Source: Vibrio metoecus (GTDB taxonomy: Bacteria; Pseudomonadota; Gammaproteobacteria; Enterobacterales; Vibrionaceae). From it: a stretch of 64,000 bases of DNA. The position numbers and the translations under genes are program-made. The stretch's first letter is position 1. Each line of letters opens with the position of its first letter. Where the stretch lies: assembly GCF_009665255.1 (NCBI RefSeq), contig NZ_CP035686.1:682001-746000 (forward strand), given 5' to 3'. This document shows positions 44,482-52,372 of this stretch, piece by piece. The notes beneath the pieces were generated by a model. It was not told the origin of the DNA and searched no databases. It saw only the letters and a program-made list of their open reading frames with translations.

Positions 44482-45072
44482 TCAGAAGCGAATCGTGACA
44501 CCAATCTGAGCGGAAGCTTGGTTAAGCCAGTCAGAATTAAATTTTACGATACAGCTTTCTGATGACGGCAATGTACAGGTTGCAGTGGAGTCGCTATCTA
44601 CCATTGTACCTAGCCAACGTAGCTGAGCATTGACTGCAATATGTGATGCGATTTGGTATTCGAACCCGCCAAAGGCACTAGCCGAAAACCCATACTTTTT
44701 ATCAGCCCAACTGACATCCGTATACGCTCCACCAAGGCCAAGACCTATGAAAGAAGAGAATTTGTCTGAAATAGGGTAGTAGATACTACTTTGAAAATGT
44801 AAATAGTGAATGTTTGCATCTTGATTCACGAGGGTTTCGACTTGAGTTGGCTGAGCAAAATAAAACAGACCGACACGTCCTTTTTGGTAAGAGGTCTCAA
44901 TGGCTAGTGCGTAACTACTTGAACTTTCTAGATCGTATTCAATGCCAGTTTGATTGAGCACTGTGCCGCCCATCGTATAGCCCATCGATGGTGTTATCAT
45001 CCAATCTGCGGTGCTTAAAGGTGAAAAAAATAAAAGTAACACACTGAGAATTAAAATATTTATCTGACGCAT
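44482..45072 (-). CDS. Outer-membrane beta-barrel protein of the small opacity/OmpW-like class
   Basis: 196 residues. Signal peptide (about 1-22, ILILSVLLLFFSPLSTA), then alternating strand pattern with Tyr/Phe pairs, FSSFIGLGLGGAYTDVSW and FGGFEYQIASHIAVNAQLRW, ending in Phe (GVTIRF), the usual barrel-assembly end. One Cys pair (CTLPSSESC) may make a loop disulfide. Probably eight strands. Function unknown. Confidence 0.72.
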   Translation of the reverse strand: MRQINILILSVLLLFFSPLSTADWMITPSMGYTMGGTVLNQTGIEYDLESSSSYALAIETSYQKGRVGLFYFAQPTQVETLVNQDANIHYLHFQSSIYYPISDKFSSFIGLGLGGAYTDVSWADKKYGFSASAFGGFEYQIASHIAVNAQLRWLGTMVDSDSTATCTLPSSESCIVKFNSDWLNQASAQIGVTIRF

Positions 45073-45208
45073 CTTGAGTTCCTAGCCAAGTTTTTGACGA
45101 TGAGAGTTATTGTGATAGTAACTGCATAATCGTGCACAAAAAAACGGCAAATCTTGAAGATACTTCACACCGATGTTATTACTTTGTTATGTCACCAAGG
45201 AGGTTGCT

Positions 45209-45298
45209 ATGGAACAAGATCTGAAGTTTGCGTTGGTTATTGTTGCGATCACGTTTACTGCGTTGATCAGTTTTGGAGTGATTGCAATTACACACTAG
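45209..45298 (+). CDS. ynhF: YnhF-family membrane microprotein (29 residues)
   Basis: A 29-residue frame, MEQDLKFALVIVAITFTALI and then SFGVIAITH, with a perfect Shine-Dalgarno (AAGGAGG) 6 bases upstream of the ATG. Like E. coli YnhF, it has a short acidic N-terminus with DLKF, then one membrane span, and ends in His. No function is known for the family. It sits just before the patatin gene on the same strand and may be co-transcribed with it. Confidence 0.82.
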   Translation: MEQDLKFALVIVAITFTALISFGVIAITH

Positions 45299-45316
45299 TC
45301 TTGGGTGGTCCTGCAT

Positions 45317-46462
45317 ATGAATAGTGGTGGAATTGTTTCTGATGCATGGACGAAGCTCGATACTCAGCGTTTAGCGAAATACATCGGTGGTAAACATGCT
45401 TTGGTCGCCCAAGGGGGGGGCCAGAGAGGTATATTTACTGCTGGTGTACTAGATGCTTTTCTTCTCTCTAACTTCGACCCCTACAATGAATTTTATGGTA
45501 CCTCTGCTGGTGCCATGAATTTGTGTGCGTTTTTGTCTCGTCAAACGGGTTTAAGTAAAGCCTTTATTTTAGAACTCACTACTCAACCTGAGTTTTTCCA
45601 TTTGTTTGGCTATATTCGGCGTAAGCAATATATGAATATGCAGTGGGCATTGGATCGTATTTGTGAATATCCCTACCGTTTAGATTTAGGGATGGCTCGT
45701 CAAGTGTTAGGTAAGCGAAAGGCTTATGCAGCCGTTACTTCAGCCGATGATCTAAAAGATGCCTACTTTCCTATGTTAGGTGGCGATTGGCAGCAGGTAT
45801 TACTGGCAACGTGTGCCATTCCGGGCCTCTACCCTGAACCAGTCACTCTTGATGGTAAGCCTTATATTGATGGGGGTGTTTCAGCTTCGATCCCTGTGCA
45901 AGAAGCGTGGCGTAAAGAGGCGCGCTTTATCACCGTTATCCGCACAGAATATACGCCACCAGAAGAAAGGGGTTCATTGCCGATGACTATCGAATCCCCT
46001 CATTGGCTACCCGAGTCATTAAGCTATCTCCAACAGCAATGGCAGCATAAATGGTCGGGATGGCGTCAGGAATGGAGTGAATTTTTCCAGCAGCAGAAAA
46101 TGCGAGCGAGGGAGCAGAAAAAAGATCAGAAGAATTTGGATGCTCTCAATGGCGGTCGATGGCTCTTTGGTGCCGATGATATTTACCGCCTTAGCCATTT
46201 AGTGGGCAGTAAATTTGACGCAGGTTTAGCCGACTTATTGATGGTGCATTATCAGACTTATGCGCTAACCAGTGAATTTCTTGATGCTCATCACGACGAT
46301 ACTTTTATTACGCAGATCATGCCTAGTGAGCCGCTTCATTCCAATTCCTTACTGAGTTCGTCAGAAGATCTTGAATATGACTACGAGCTTGGCATTAAAG
46401 CAGGGTATCGTTTTTTAAAGGCGTATAGTGAAGCTGGGGAATTGCGTAAGAAACTCCTTTAG
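45317..46462 (+). CDS. Patatin-like phospholipase (YjjU-like)
   Basis: 381 residues from ATG 45317 (GGGTGG upstream); a GTG at 45305 would add four residues. Patatin catalytic parts: oxyanion loop QGGGQRGIF (about 34-42), nucleophile Ser63 in GTSAGAMN, and Asp in the DGGVSASIPV motif near residue 185. It would hydrolyse acyl esters of lipids at the cytoplasmic side. A Gln/Lys-rich helix (about 240-275) follows the core. Converges with pykA. Confidence 0.88.
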   Translation: MNSGGIVSDAWTKLDTQRLAKYIGGKHALVAQGGGQRGIFTAGVLDAFLLSNFDPYNEFYGTSAGAMNLCAFLSRQTGLSKAFILELTTQPEFFHLFGYIRRKQYMNMQWALDRICEYPYRLDLGMARQVLGKRKAYAAVTSADDLKDAYFPMLGGDWQQVLLATCAIPGLYPEPVTLDGKPYIDGGVSASIPVQEAWRKEARFITVIRTEYTPPEERGSLPMTIESPHWLPESLSYLQQQWQHKWSGWRQEWSEFFQQQKMRAREQKKDQKNLDALNGGRWLFGADDIYRLSHLVGSKFDAGLADLLMVHYQTYALTSEFLDAHHDDTFITQIMPSEPLHSNSLLSSSEDLEYDYELGIKAGYRFLKAYSEAGELRKKLL

Positions 46463-46481
46463 TTTGGAGCTGAAAAACGAA

Positions 46482-46506
46482 AAGAAGGAGGCAATGCCTC
46501 CTTCTT
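46482..46506. terminator. Bidirectional terminator between patatin gene and pykA
   Basis: An 11-bp perfect stem (AAGAAGGAGGC with GCCTCCTTCTT) and 3-base loop. The minus strand continues TTCGTTTTTC. Confidence 0.85.
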
Positions 46507-46521
46507 GCGTAATACCACTAC

Positions 46522-47967
46522 TTAATAAACGGGGAGTATTCTCATGCAATTGGTAGAGCCTTCTACGCCCATAATATCGCCTTGGGTAATGATAACTAAA
46601 TCGCCTTCTTCGAGCAGCTTTCTCTCTTTGAGGGCATCTAACGCTGCAATTGCCGCCTCAAGACCACTGGCTTGTTTGGTATCGAAGTAAAAAGGGATAA
46701 CGCCTCGTAATAGCGCGCAGCGATTGAGTGTTGCTTGGTTTGCCGACATCGCAAAAATGGGGAATACGGAGTTTAGGCGAGAGGTCATTAATGCGGTGCG
46801 TCCAGATTCTGTCAATGTCACCATGGCCTTGACTCCTTCTAGATGGTTTGCCGCATAAATCGTCGACATCGCAATCGCTTCTTCTTCTGTGATGAACACA
46901 CTTTTTATTCGATAGTTTTGTTCATTCGACTCAATCATTTTTTCAGCACCGACACAGACTTCAGCCATTGCTTTAACGGTTTCTACTGGGTATTTACCGG
47001 CAGCGGTTTCCCCTGAAAGCATGACCGCGTCAGTACCATCGAGAACCGCATTCGCCACATCCATCACTTCCGCTCGTGTTGGCATTGGGTTACTGATCAT
47101 AGATTCCATCATCTGCGTCGCGGTAATGACAACTCGATTCAGTTTTTTCGCCCGTGAAATCAGCTTTTTCTGGACGGCGATCAGTTCAGGGTCACCGATT
47201 TCAACCCCGAGATCGCCCCGAGCAACCATAATCACATCCGAGGCGCGCACAATATCATCAATGTTTTCATCGCAAGACACGGTTTCCGCCCGCTCAACTT
47301 TAGCCACCATACGAGCATGTAGCCCCGCTTCTTGAGCAAGCCTACGTGCATACTTCATATCTTCTCCATTGCGAGGAAAGGACACGGCCAGATATTCCAC
47401 CTGTATTTCTGCCGCGAGTCGAATGTCATTCTTATCTTTTTCTGTTAATGCATCTGCGGATAATCCACCGCCTTTTTTATTGATGCCTTTGTTGTTGGAA
47501 AGAGGTCCGCCAACCAGCACTGTGGTATGAATTTTATTGGCTTCTACACGTATCACTTGCAGTTGCACACGACCATCATCAAGCAACAAGATATCGTCTT
47601 GGCGGACATCCTGAGGGAGTTTTTTGTAATCAATACCGACACTTTCTGTCGTTCCTTCTCCTTTAGCTAAGTCGGCATCAAGAACAAAAGACGCTCCTTC
47701 CGCTAAGATGATTTTTCCTTCTTTAAAGGTTGATACACGAATTTTAGGGCCTTGCAAATCACCGAGCAGGGCGACATGGCGACCTAATTTAGCCGCGATC
47801 TCACGTACTTTTTGAGCTCTATTTTTATGATCTTCGGGTGTACCGTGTGAGAAATTCATTCTCACGACATTGGCTCCTGCACGAATGATGGCTTCTAAAA
47901 TTTCGGGGCTTTCTGTAGAAGGACCTAAGGTGGTGACGATTTTTGTTCTACGTAAAGTTGAGCTCAT
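46522..47967 (-). CDS. pykA: Pyruvate kinase II
   Basis: 481 residues; TKIVTTLGPS and NVVRMNFSHG at the N-terminus, the catalytic ITATQMMESMISNP region near residue 265, and MLSGETAAGKYP near 315. Sequence is of the E. coli PykA (AMP-activated) rather than PykF type, for example FKEGK and GGGLSADALTEKDKNDI. It converts phosphoenolpyruvate and ADP to pyruvate and ATP. AAGGAA precedes the ATG. It is divergent from mlc, placing glycolytic output beside the glucose regulator. Confidence 0.95.
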   Translation of the reverse strand: MSSTLRRTKIVTTLGPSTESPEILEAIIRAGANVVRMNFSHGTPEDHKNRAQKVREIAAKLGRHVALLGDLQGPKIRVSTFKEGKIILAEGASFVLDADLAKGEGTTESVGIDYKKLPQDVRQDDILLLDDGRVQLQVIRVEANKIHTTVLVGGPLSNNKGINKKGGGLSADALTEKDKNDIRLAAEIQVEYLAVSFPRNGEDMKYARRLAQEAGLHARMVAKVERAETVSCDENIDDIVRASDVIMVARGDLGVEIGDPELIAVQKKLISRAKKLNRVVITATQMMESMISNPMPTRAEVMDVANAVLDGTDAVMLSGETAAGKYPVETVKAMAEVCVGAEKMIESNEQNYRIKSVFITEEEAIAMSTIYAANHLEGVKAMVTLTESGRTALMTSRLNSVFPIFAMSANQATLNRCALLRGVIPFYFDTKQASGLEAAIAALDALKERKLLEEGDLVIITQGDIMGVEGSTNCMRILPVY

Positions 47968-48277
47968 ATCAAGGTTCCTTAGATGTAACAGTATTAGCGA
48001 GGCTTATACTCAGTATAGTGACTCAGAAAAAGTTAGATCGTTTTTGCTGTGAAGTAAGTGTTTGAACAGGGATATTACTCCTGTGATGACTTTGGGTTTG
48101 CTCGGTTTTGGTATAACGTGCGAATCAATGAAATCGGGAAATAAAGCCTAATAATTGGATATAAAACACAAACTTCTAGGGATATGCGTGATATTTGTCA
48201 CGCCTATCTGACAAAGAACTTCACAATTACTTCGCAAAGTAAAAAAATTGGTTTGTTGTTGAACTCCGGAGCGTCGC
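47968..48277. promoter_or_regulatory. Divergent pykA / mlc control region (310 bp)
   Basis: No coding frame. The clearest element is GCGTGA-TATTTG-TCACGC at 48186-48203, a perfect 6-6-6 dyad of CRP form (TGTGA-N6-TCACA class) about 75 bases upstream of mlc. TGTAACAGTATTAGC (about 47984-47998) upstream of pykA only loosely resembles a HexR site. Confidence 0.55.
48186..48203. promoter_or_regulatory. CRP-like operator upstream of mlc
   Basis: A perfect dyad GCGTGA-N6-TCACGC, matching the CRP consensus except for symmetric T-to-C changes at the outer base. cAMP-CRP control of mlc is known in E. coli. Confidence 0.6.
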
Positions 48278-49495
48278 ATGTACATGGCTCAACCCGGTCA
48301 CATTGATCACATTAAGCAGATCAATGCTGGCCGCGTATATAAACTCATAGATCAAAAAGGGCCAATCTCTCGTATCGACTTGTCGAAGGAGAGTGAGCTT
48401 GCGCCAGCCAGTATTACCAAAATTACGCGTGAGTTGATTGACGCTCACTTAATTCATGAAACGACGGTTCAAGAGGCGATCAGCCGAGGTCGTCCTGCGG
48501 TTGGGTTACAAACCAACAATATGGGATGGCAATTTCTTTCAATGCGCCTTGGCCGTGGTTATCTCACTATTGCCCTACACGAATTGGGCGGTGAAGTATT
48601 GATCGATACCAAAATCGATATCCACGAAATCGATCAAGATGATGTTCTCGCCCGTTTATTGTTTGAAATTGAAGAGTTTTTCCAAACTTATGCCGCACAA
48701 TTAGATCGGGTAACCAGCATTGCCATTACGTTGCCGGGATTAGTCAATTCTGAGCAAGGTATTGTGCTGCAGATGCCGCATTACAATGTAAAAAATTTAG
48801 CATTAGGCCCTGAAATATATAAAGCCACGGGTTTACCTGTTTTTGTTGCTAATGATACAAGGGCGTGGGCATTGGCAGAAAAGTTGTTTGGTCATGCTCA
48901 AGATGTTGAGAATTCAGTCCTCATTTCAATCCACCATGGACTTGGAGCTGGGATTGTGCTCGACGGACGAGTATTACAAGGCCGACATGGCAACATTGGC
49001 GAGCTAGGCCATATTCAAATTGATCCTAAAGGTAAGCGTTGTCACTGTGGAAATTATGGTTGTTTAGAAACGGTGGCGTCCTCACAAGCGATACGAGATC
49101 AGGTCAAAGATCGAATTATGGCTGGAGAGACGAGTTGCCTTGCGATAGTTGAAGATATTTCTATAGAAGATATTTGTGCTGCAGCGGCGGATGGAGATCC
49201 ACTGGCGGTGGACGTAATTCAGCAGCTTGGGCGTTATTTAGGTGCTGCAATTGCGATTGTGATCAACCTATTTAATCCAGATAAGGTATTGATCGGTGGT
49301 GTAATTAATCAAGCGAAAGCGATTTTATACCCCTCGATTGAACAATGTATTCGCGAACAGAGTCTACCGGTCTATCACCAAGATTTGCAGTTGGTTGAAT
49401 CTCGTTTTTATAAACAGGCGACAATGCCAGGCGCTGCTTTGATTAAGCAGGCGCTCTATGATGGTCTACTCTTAATGAAAGTGGTCGAAGGTTAA
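48278..49495 (+). CDS. mlc: Mlc, ROK-family glucose-responsive repressor
   Basis: 405 residues. N-terminal helix-turn-helix (about 20-75, GPISRIDLSKESELAPASITK), then the ROK domain with a zinc site CHCGNYGCLE near residue 253 and a degenerate sugar-kinase core. The start of the protein (QPGHIDHIKQINAGRVYKLI) and the rest fit Mlc rather than NagC. In E. coli it represses ptsG, ptsHI and manXYZ until EIIB-Glc pulls it to the membrane. GGAG lies before the ATG at 48278; a second ATG is two codons on. Confidence 0.92.
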   Translation: MYMAQPGHIDHIKQINAGRVYKLIDQKGPISRIDLSKESELAPASITKITRELIDAHLIHETTVQEAISRGRPAVGLQTNNMGWQFLSMRLGRGYLTIALHELGGEVLIDTKIDIHEIDQDDVLARLLFEIEEFFQTYAAQLDRVTSIAITLPGLVNSEQGIVLQMPHYNVKNLALGPEIYKATGLPVFVANDTRAWALAEKLFGHAQDVENSVLISIHHGLGAGIVLDGRVLQGRHGNIGELGHIQIDPKGKRCHCGNYGCLETVASSQAIRDQVKDRIMAGETSCLAIVEDISIEDICAAAADGDPLAVDVIQQLGRYLGAAIAIVINLFNPDKVLIGGVINQAKAILYPSIEQCIREQSLPVYHQDLQLVESRFYKQATMPGAALIKQALYDGLLLMKVVEG

Positions 49496-49593
49496 TCGAT
49501 AACTTCATTAGTAAGAATTTCAGCCTTGCTTACATTTACATTTATACCTAGGGGCTATACTGTTACCAAGGTATTCATTTAACGGAATTTCGT

Positions 49594-50538
49594 ATGTCAG
49601 GTGTTTTGAACACGGTAGACCAGCGTACTAATCTGGTCGGCGAAAACCGATTGGAGCTGTTACTGTTTAGCCTCAATAGTCGTCAAATTTTTGCGATAAA
49701 CGTATTTAAGGTCAAAGAGGTCATAAAAGTACCTCAATTGACTAAAATGCCGGGTTCGCATCCACATATTACTGGTGTGGCATCCTTACGTGGTGAGCCC
49801 GTGCCGGTGATTGACTTACGCTCTGCTATTGGTTTTCCTCCTCGTCGAGCTCAGGACACTGAACAAAATCTGATCATCACCGAATATAACCGTAGTGTGC
49901 AGGGTTTTTTGGTTGGGCAAGTACGTAACATTATTAATACGGCATGGACCGAGATCCAACCGCCGCCTAAATCAGCGGGAAGGGCCAATTATCTGACGGC
50001 GATTACTCACGTCAAAGAGCAAGGCAATACCCAGATCGTTGAAATCATAGATGTTGAGAAAGTCCTAGCAGAAATCGTTCACTACGATGTCTCTATCTCG
50101 GAAGAGGTGTTGGATCATGAACTGCTCGATGATATGACTGGACGTACTGTACTGATCGTTGACGATTCCTCTACGGCAAGAAATCAAGTCAAAGATACGC
50201 TGTCACAGCTTGGTCTGAACATTATTGAGTGTCGCGACGGATTGGAAGCTTTGCACCTTCTGAAATCTTGGTGCGATCAGGGCAAAAATATCTACAAAGA
50301 ATTGCTGATGATGATCACTGATGCGGAAATGCCAGAAATGGATGGGTATAAATTAACTCATGAAATTCGTAATGATCCACGCATGAAAGATCTATACATC
50401 ACGCTTAACACTTCACTCAGTGGTAGCTTTAATGAAGCAATGGTGCAGAAAGTAGGGTGTAACCGTTTTATTTCTAAGTTCCAACCTGATTTATTGGTGC
50501 AAGTTGCACAAGAGCGGTTGAGGGAAGTGCTTTCCTGA
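49594..50538 (+). CDS. cheV: CheV chemotaxis coupling protein
   Basis: 314 residues: a CheW-like domain (about 18-165) and a receiver domain (about 185-312) with VDDSSTARNQ and phosphorylatable Asp243 in ITDAEMPEMDGY. It couples receptors to CheA, and its phosphorylation adjusts adaptation. V. cholerae has several CheV paralogues. It is monocistronic with a strong terminator; not linked to other chemotaxis genes here. Confidence 0.93.
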   Translation: MSGVLNTVDQRTNLVGENRLELLLFSLNSRQIFAINVFKVKEVIKVPQLTKMPGSHPHITGVASLRGEPVPVIDLRSAIGFPPRRAQDTEQNLIITEYNRSVQGFLVGQVRNIINTAWTEIQPPPKSAGRANYLTAITHVKEQGNTQIVEIIDVEKVLAEIVHYDVSISEEVLDHELLDDMTGRTVLIVDDSSTARNQVKDTLSQLGLNIIECRDGLEALHLLKSWCDQGKNIYKELLMMITDAEMPEMDGYKLTHEIRNDPRMKDLYITLNTSLSGSFNEAMVQKVGCNRFISKFQPDLLVQVAQERLREVLS

Positions 50539-50568
50539 ACGGTCAAATGATTGCAATATGAAATGGAC

Positions 50569-50597
50569 AAAGGCACTCTTGGAGTGCCTTTTCTATT
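50569..50597. terminator. Terminator of cheV
   Basis: A 10-bp stem (AAAGGCACTC with GAGTGCCTTT), 3-base loop, then TCTATTTTT. It lies between cheV and the converging monooxygenase-like gene. Confidence 0.9.
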
Positions 50598-50598
50598 T

Positions 50599-50886
50599 TT
50601 AGCTCAGTGCGGAATAAAACTGCAGGATGGGTTCCTCAGCCAGTAATCCATCTAGAGCAGCAATGAATTTTTGAAAGTGTTCGCTTTGGCAATGGCTGTC
50701 AAAAGCGGCTTGATCAACAAACTGCTCTTGGAAAAGGAACACTCCCTCCGTGGCTTGTTGTTCAAATAGCTCGTAACGAATGCAGCCGATTTCTTGGCGA
50801 GTTGGAGCTAGCATTTCTTGCGCCAATTGGCGAACGGTCTGTTTGTGGTCAGCTTTAGCGTGCAATGTTGCGGTTAAGTGGATCAA
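50599..50886 (-). CDS. Antibiotic-biosynthesis-monooxygenase (ABM) domain protein, quinol monooxygenase-like
   Basis: 95 residues from a TTG start at 50886 (AGAGGAAA 7 bases upstream; no ATG is available nearby). A single ferredoxin-like ABM domain: LTATLHAKADHKQTVRQLAQEM then GCIRYELFEQ and FLFQEQFVDQAAFDSHCQSEHF. Such dimeric proteins include quinol monooxygenases (YgiN type). It sits 20 bases after the glyoxalase-like gene, in one operon. Confidence 0.82.
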   Translation of the reverse strand: MIHLTATLHAKADHKQTVRQLAQEMLAPTRQEIGCIRYELFEQQATEGVFLFQEQFVDQAAFDSHCQSEHFQKFIAALDGLLAEEPILQFYSALS

Positions 50887-50906
50887 GGATATTTCCTCTG
50901 GAATTG

Positions 50907-51302
50907 TTATAGATAGCGGCCTTGACGTTGCAAAAATTCAATCTTGTAACCGTCTGGATCAGTAAGAAAAAAGAAAGTTGCGAGGTGTCGTCCGTGATGA
51001 TCCAGCACTTTTATTTCACTAGGCTGCAAGCCTTTTTCAATGAGTTGTCGATGAGTTGTATCGATGTCTGACACACTGACTGCAACGTGCCCGTATGCAT
51101 TACCGAGAAGATAAGGCTCCGATTGATTGTGGTTATACGTTAACTCCAGTTCTACTTCTGTCTGTTCGTTGCCGAGGTAAGTGAGAGTGAAGGTATCAAA
51201 AACGTATTGAGCACGTACATCAAGTTCTAATGCTTGCTGATAAAAGTGAATCGAGCGATCTAAGTCATGAACGCGCAACATAGTGTGGATGAGTTTGGTC
51301 AT
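50907..51302 (-). CDS. Glyoxalase I-like VOC protein
   Basis: 131 residues, vicinal-oxygen-chelate fold. All four metal ligands of glyoxalase I appear placed: His in IHTMLRV (residue 6), Glu in EVELELTYN (about 52), His in YGHVAVSV (about 72) and Glu in YKIEFLQ (about 123). A lactoylglutathione lyase activity is likely. Its Shine-Dalgarno GGAGG is locked inside a 10-bp hairpin directly before the ATG. Co-directional with the RHH gene upstream and the ABM gene downstream. Confidence 0.85.
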   Translation of the reverse strand: MTKLIHTMLRVHDLDRSIHFYQQALELDVRAQYVFDTFTLTYLGNEQTEVELELTYNHNQSEPYLLGNAYGHVAVSVSDIDTTHRQLIEKGLQPSEIKVLDHHGRHLATFFFLTDPDGYKIEFLQRQGRYL

Positions 51303-51303
51303 G

Positions 51304-51327
51304 TATCCTCCAATAATTTGGAGGATA
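51304..51327 (-). promoter_or_regulatory. Hairpin sequestering the ribosome-binding site of the glyoxalase-like gene
   Basis: Perfect 10-bp arms TATCCTCCAA (51304-51313) and TTGGAGGATA (51318-51327) with a 4-base loop. In the mRNA, GGAGG is in the 3' arm and the AUG begins one base after the stem. Confidence 0.8.
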
Positions 51328-51369
51328 GATTAATGACTCGCTCTTATGATGTGGTAGTAGATGAGTACG

Positions 51370-51391
51370 ACAAGCAGATTTCTCTGCTTGT
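51370..51391 (-). terminator. Hairpin downstream of the RHH gene
   Basis: A 9-bp perfect stem (ACAAGCAGA with TCTGCTTGT), 4-base loop, 12 bases after the RHH stop. No T tract, so termination is partial at most. Confidence 0.45.
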
Positions 51392-51403
51392 AAGGCCGAT
51401 TTT

Positions 51404-51721
51404 TTAGGCAGACGGAGATTGGCTTTCGAATAACTGACGTCGGACATGAGTCATTACATCAGTGGGATTACGCAAATAGATAAGGCATGCACAGCGCAGC
51501 AAAGAAGCAAAATTGGTGATATCACCAGTGTATTGGAGTGCCTCATGGTATATAAGACCAATAAAACGTGGGAGTGGCATCTCTTGAGCTTGCGCGATTT
51601 CTTCTAGAATTTGCCAGAAGCTAGCCTCAAGTCTCACGCTAGTTGCATGGCCATCAATACGCACAGAGCGGGTGATAAATTGATAGTTGTCTTTAGGTTG
51701 GTTGGCAAAAATTTCGCACAT
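51404..51721 (-). CDS. Ribbon-helix-helix domain protein
   Basis: 105 residues. The N-terminal half holds an RHH-type DNA-binding pattern: beta strand HATSVRLEASFWQIL (about 25-40), helix EEIAQAQEMPLPRFIGLIYHEAL. The C-terminal half (about 60-100) is helical and of unknown role. It could be a local transcriptional regulator of the downstream glyoxalase/ABM genes; no operator was identified. No clear Shine-Dalgarno before the ATG. Confidence 0.75.
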   Translation of the reverse strand: MCEIFANQPKDNYQFITRSVRIDGHATSVRLEASFWQILEEIAQAQEMPLPRFIGLIYHEALQYTGDITNFASLLRCACLIYLRNPTDVMTHVRRQLFESQSPSA

Positions 51722-51795
51722 AGCATTCTTTTGGGCAGGTTAAAACCCAAGAATCTTGGTGATTTTTAGCAGTTGAGTCAACCTGCTTTGTTGAT

Positions 51796-51820
51796 TTGTG
51801 GCAGAGTCTCGCTGCCACAA
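51796..51820 (-). terminator. Hairpin downstream of the 118-residue gene
   Basis: A 9-bp stem (TTGTGGCAG with CTGCCACAA), 7-base loop, 25 bases after the gene's stop; no T tract on the minus strand. Confidence 0.45.
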
Positions 51821-51844
51821 TGTATGTTTGGTCTATGTGACAGC

Positions 51845-52201
51845 TTACAATACCGCGAGAAGAATGCCACCTATGGTTGCCGCTGCGGAAATATATTGCC
51901 CTGCGGAATAGGAAGAATCGTCCTCTTCTTTTATTTTGTCTGGATGATCCATGCCGAGTGCCCCATAAGTGAAGGATTCGACTTTGTCTCCTACCGTCTT
52001 ATCTTTATTTTCAGCCGTTTTACCTTCTTTCTCAATCTCTTGCAAAGCGGCAAGCAATGCCTTGCCTTCCTCAGATAGGGTGACTTTATTCTGCTCCACT
52101 TTGAGCGGAGCTGGGGCCGTATCTGGCTTAGCAGGTGCTTGATATTTCACCGTTTGGTGGGATGGCAATGGTTGCACTGCTCCTGCGCCTATTGGGTTCA
52201 T
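51845..52201 (-). CDS. 118-residue hypothetical with C-terminal hydrophobic tail
   Basis: I do not recognise it. The first 45 residues are Pro/Ala/Gln-rich and likely disordered. Residues about 39-60 (KVTLSEEGKALLAALQEIEK) form an amphipathic helix with a Leu/Ser-Glu-Glu-Gly pattern seen in some FlgM-like and secreted proteins. An acidic/lysine stretch follows, then a C-terminal hydrophobic segment (SAAATIGGILLAVL), possibly a tail anchor. No signal peptide. A good TAGGAG precedes the ATG. Alone between two hairpins. Confidence 0.65.
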   Translation of the reverse strand: MNPIGAGAVQPLPSHQTVKYQAPAKPDTAPAPLKVEQNKVTLSEEGKALLAALQEIEKEGKTAENKDKTVGDKVESFTYGALGMDHPDKIKEEDDSSYSAGQYISAAATIGGILLAVL

Positions 52202-52282
52202 ACATCACTCCTAAGTCATTACTCTGATCAGTTATCGACCGCAAACTATAAAACTTGTGCTCTTTTTACACTTTATGTGCGA

Positions 52283-52313
52283 AAAACAGGCAAGCAAATG
52301 CTGTGCCTGTTTT
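52283..52313 (-). terminator. Terminator of chaN
   Basis: A 10-bp outer stem (AAAACAGGCA with TGCCTGTTTT) with an inner AGC/GCT pairing. The minus strand ends in TTTTT, about 60 bases after the chaN stop. Confidence 0.8.
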
Positions 52314-52372
52314 GAGTGATTGACGAGTTTTAGGATTGATTTATTCGCAAACGAGATCTGTGTTGCGATTTT

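Noticed and set aside
49496..49593. Sigma28 or sigma54 flagellar promoter for cheV
   Set aside because: No TAAA-N15-GCCGATAA and no GG-N10-GC element; TATACT is present, but the nearest -35 spacing is only 15 bases.
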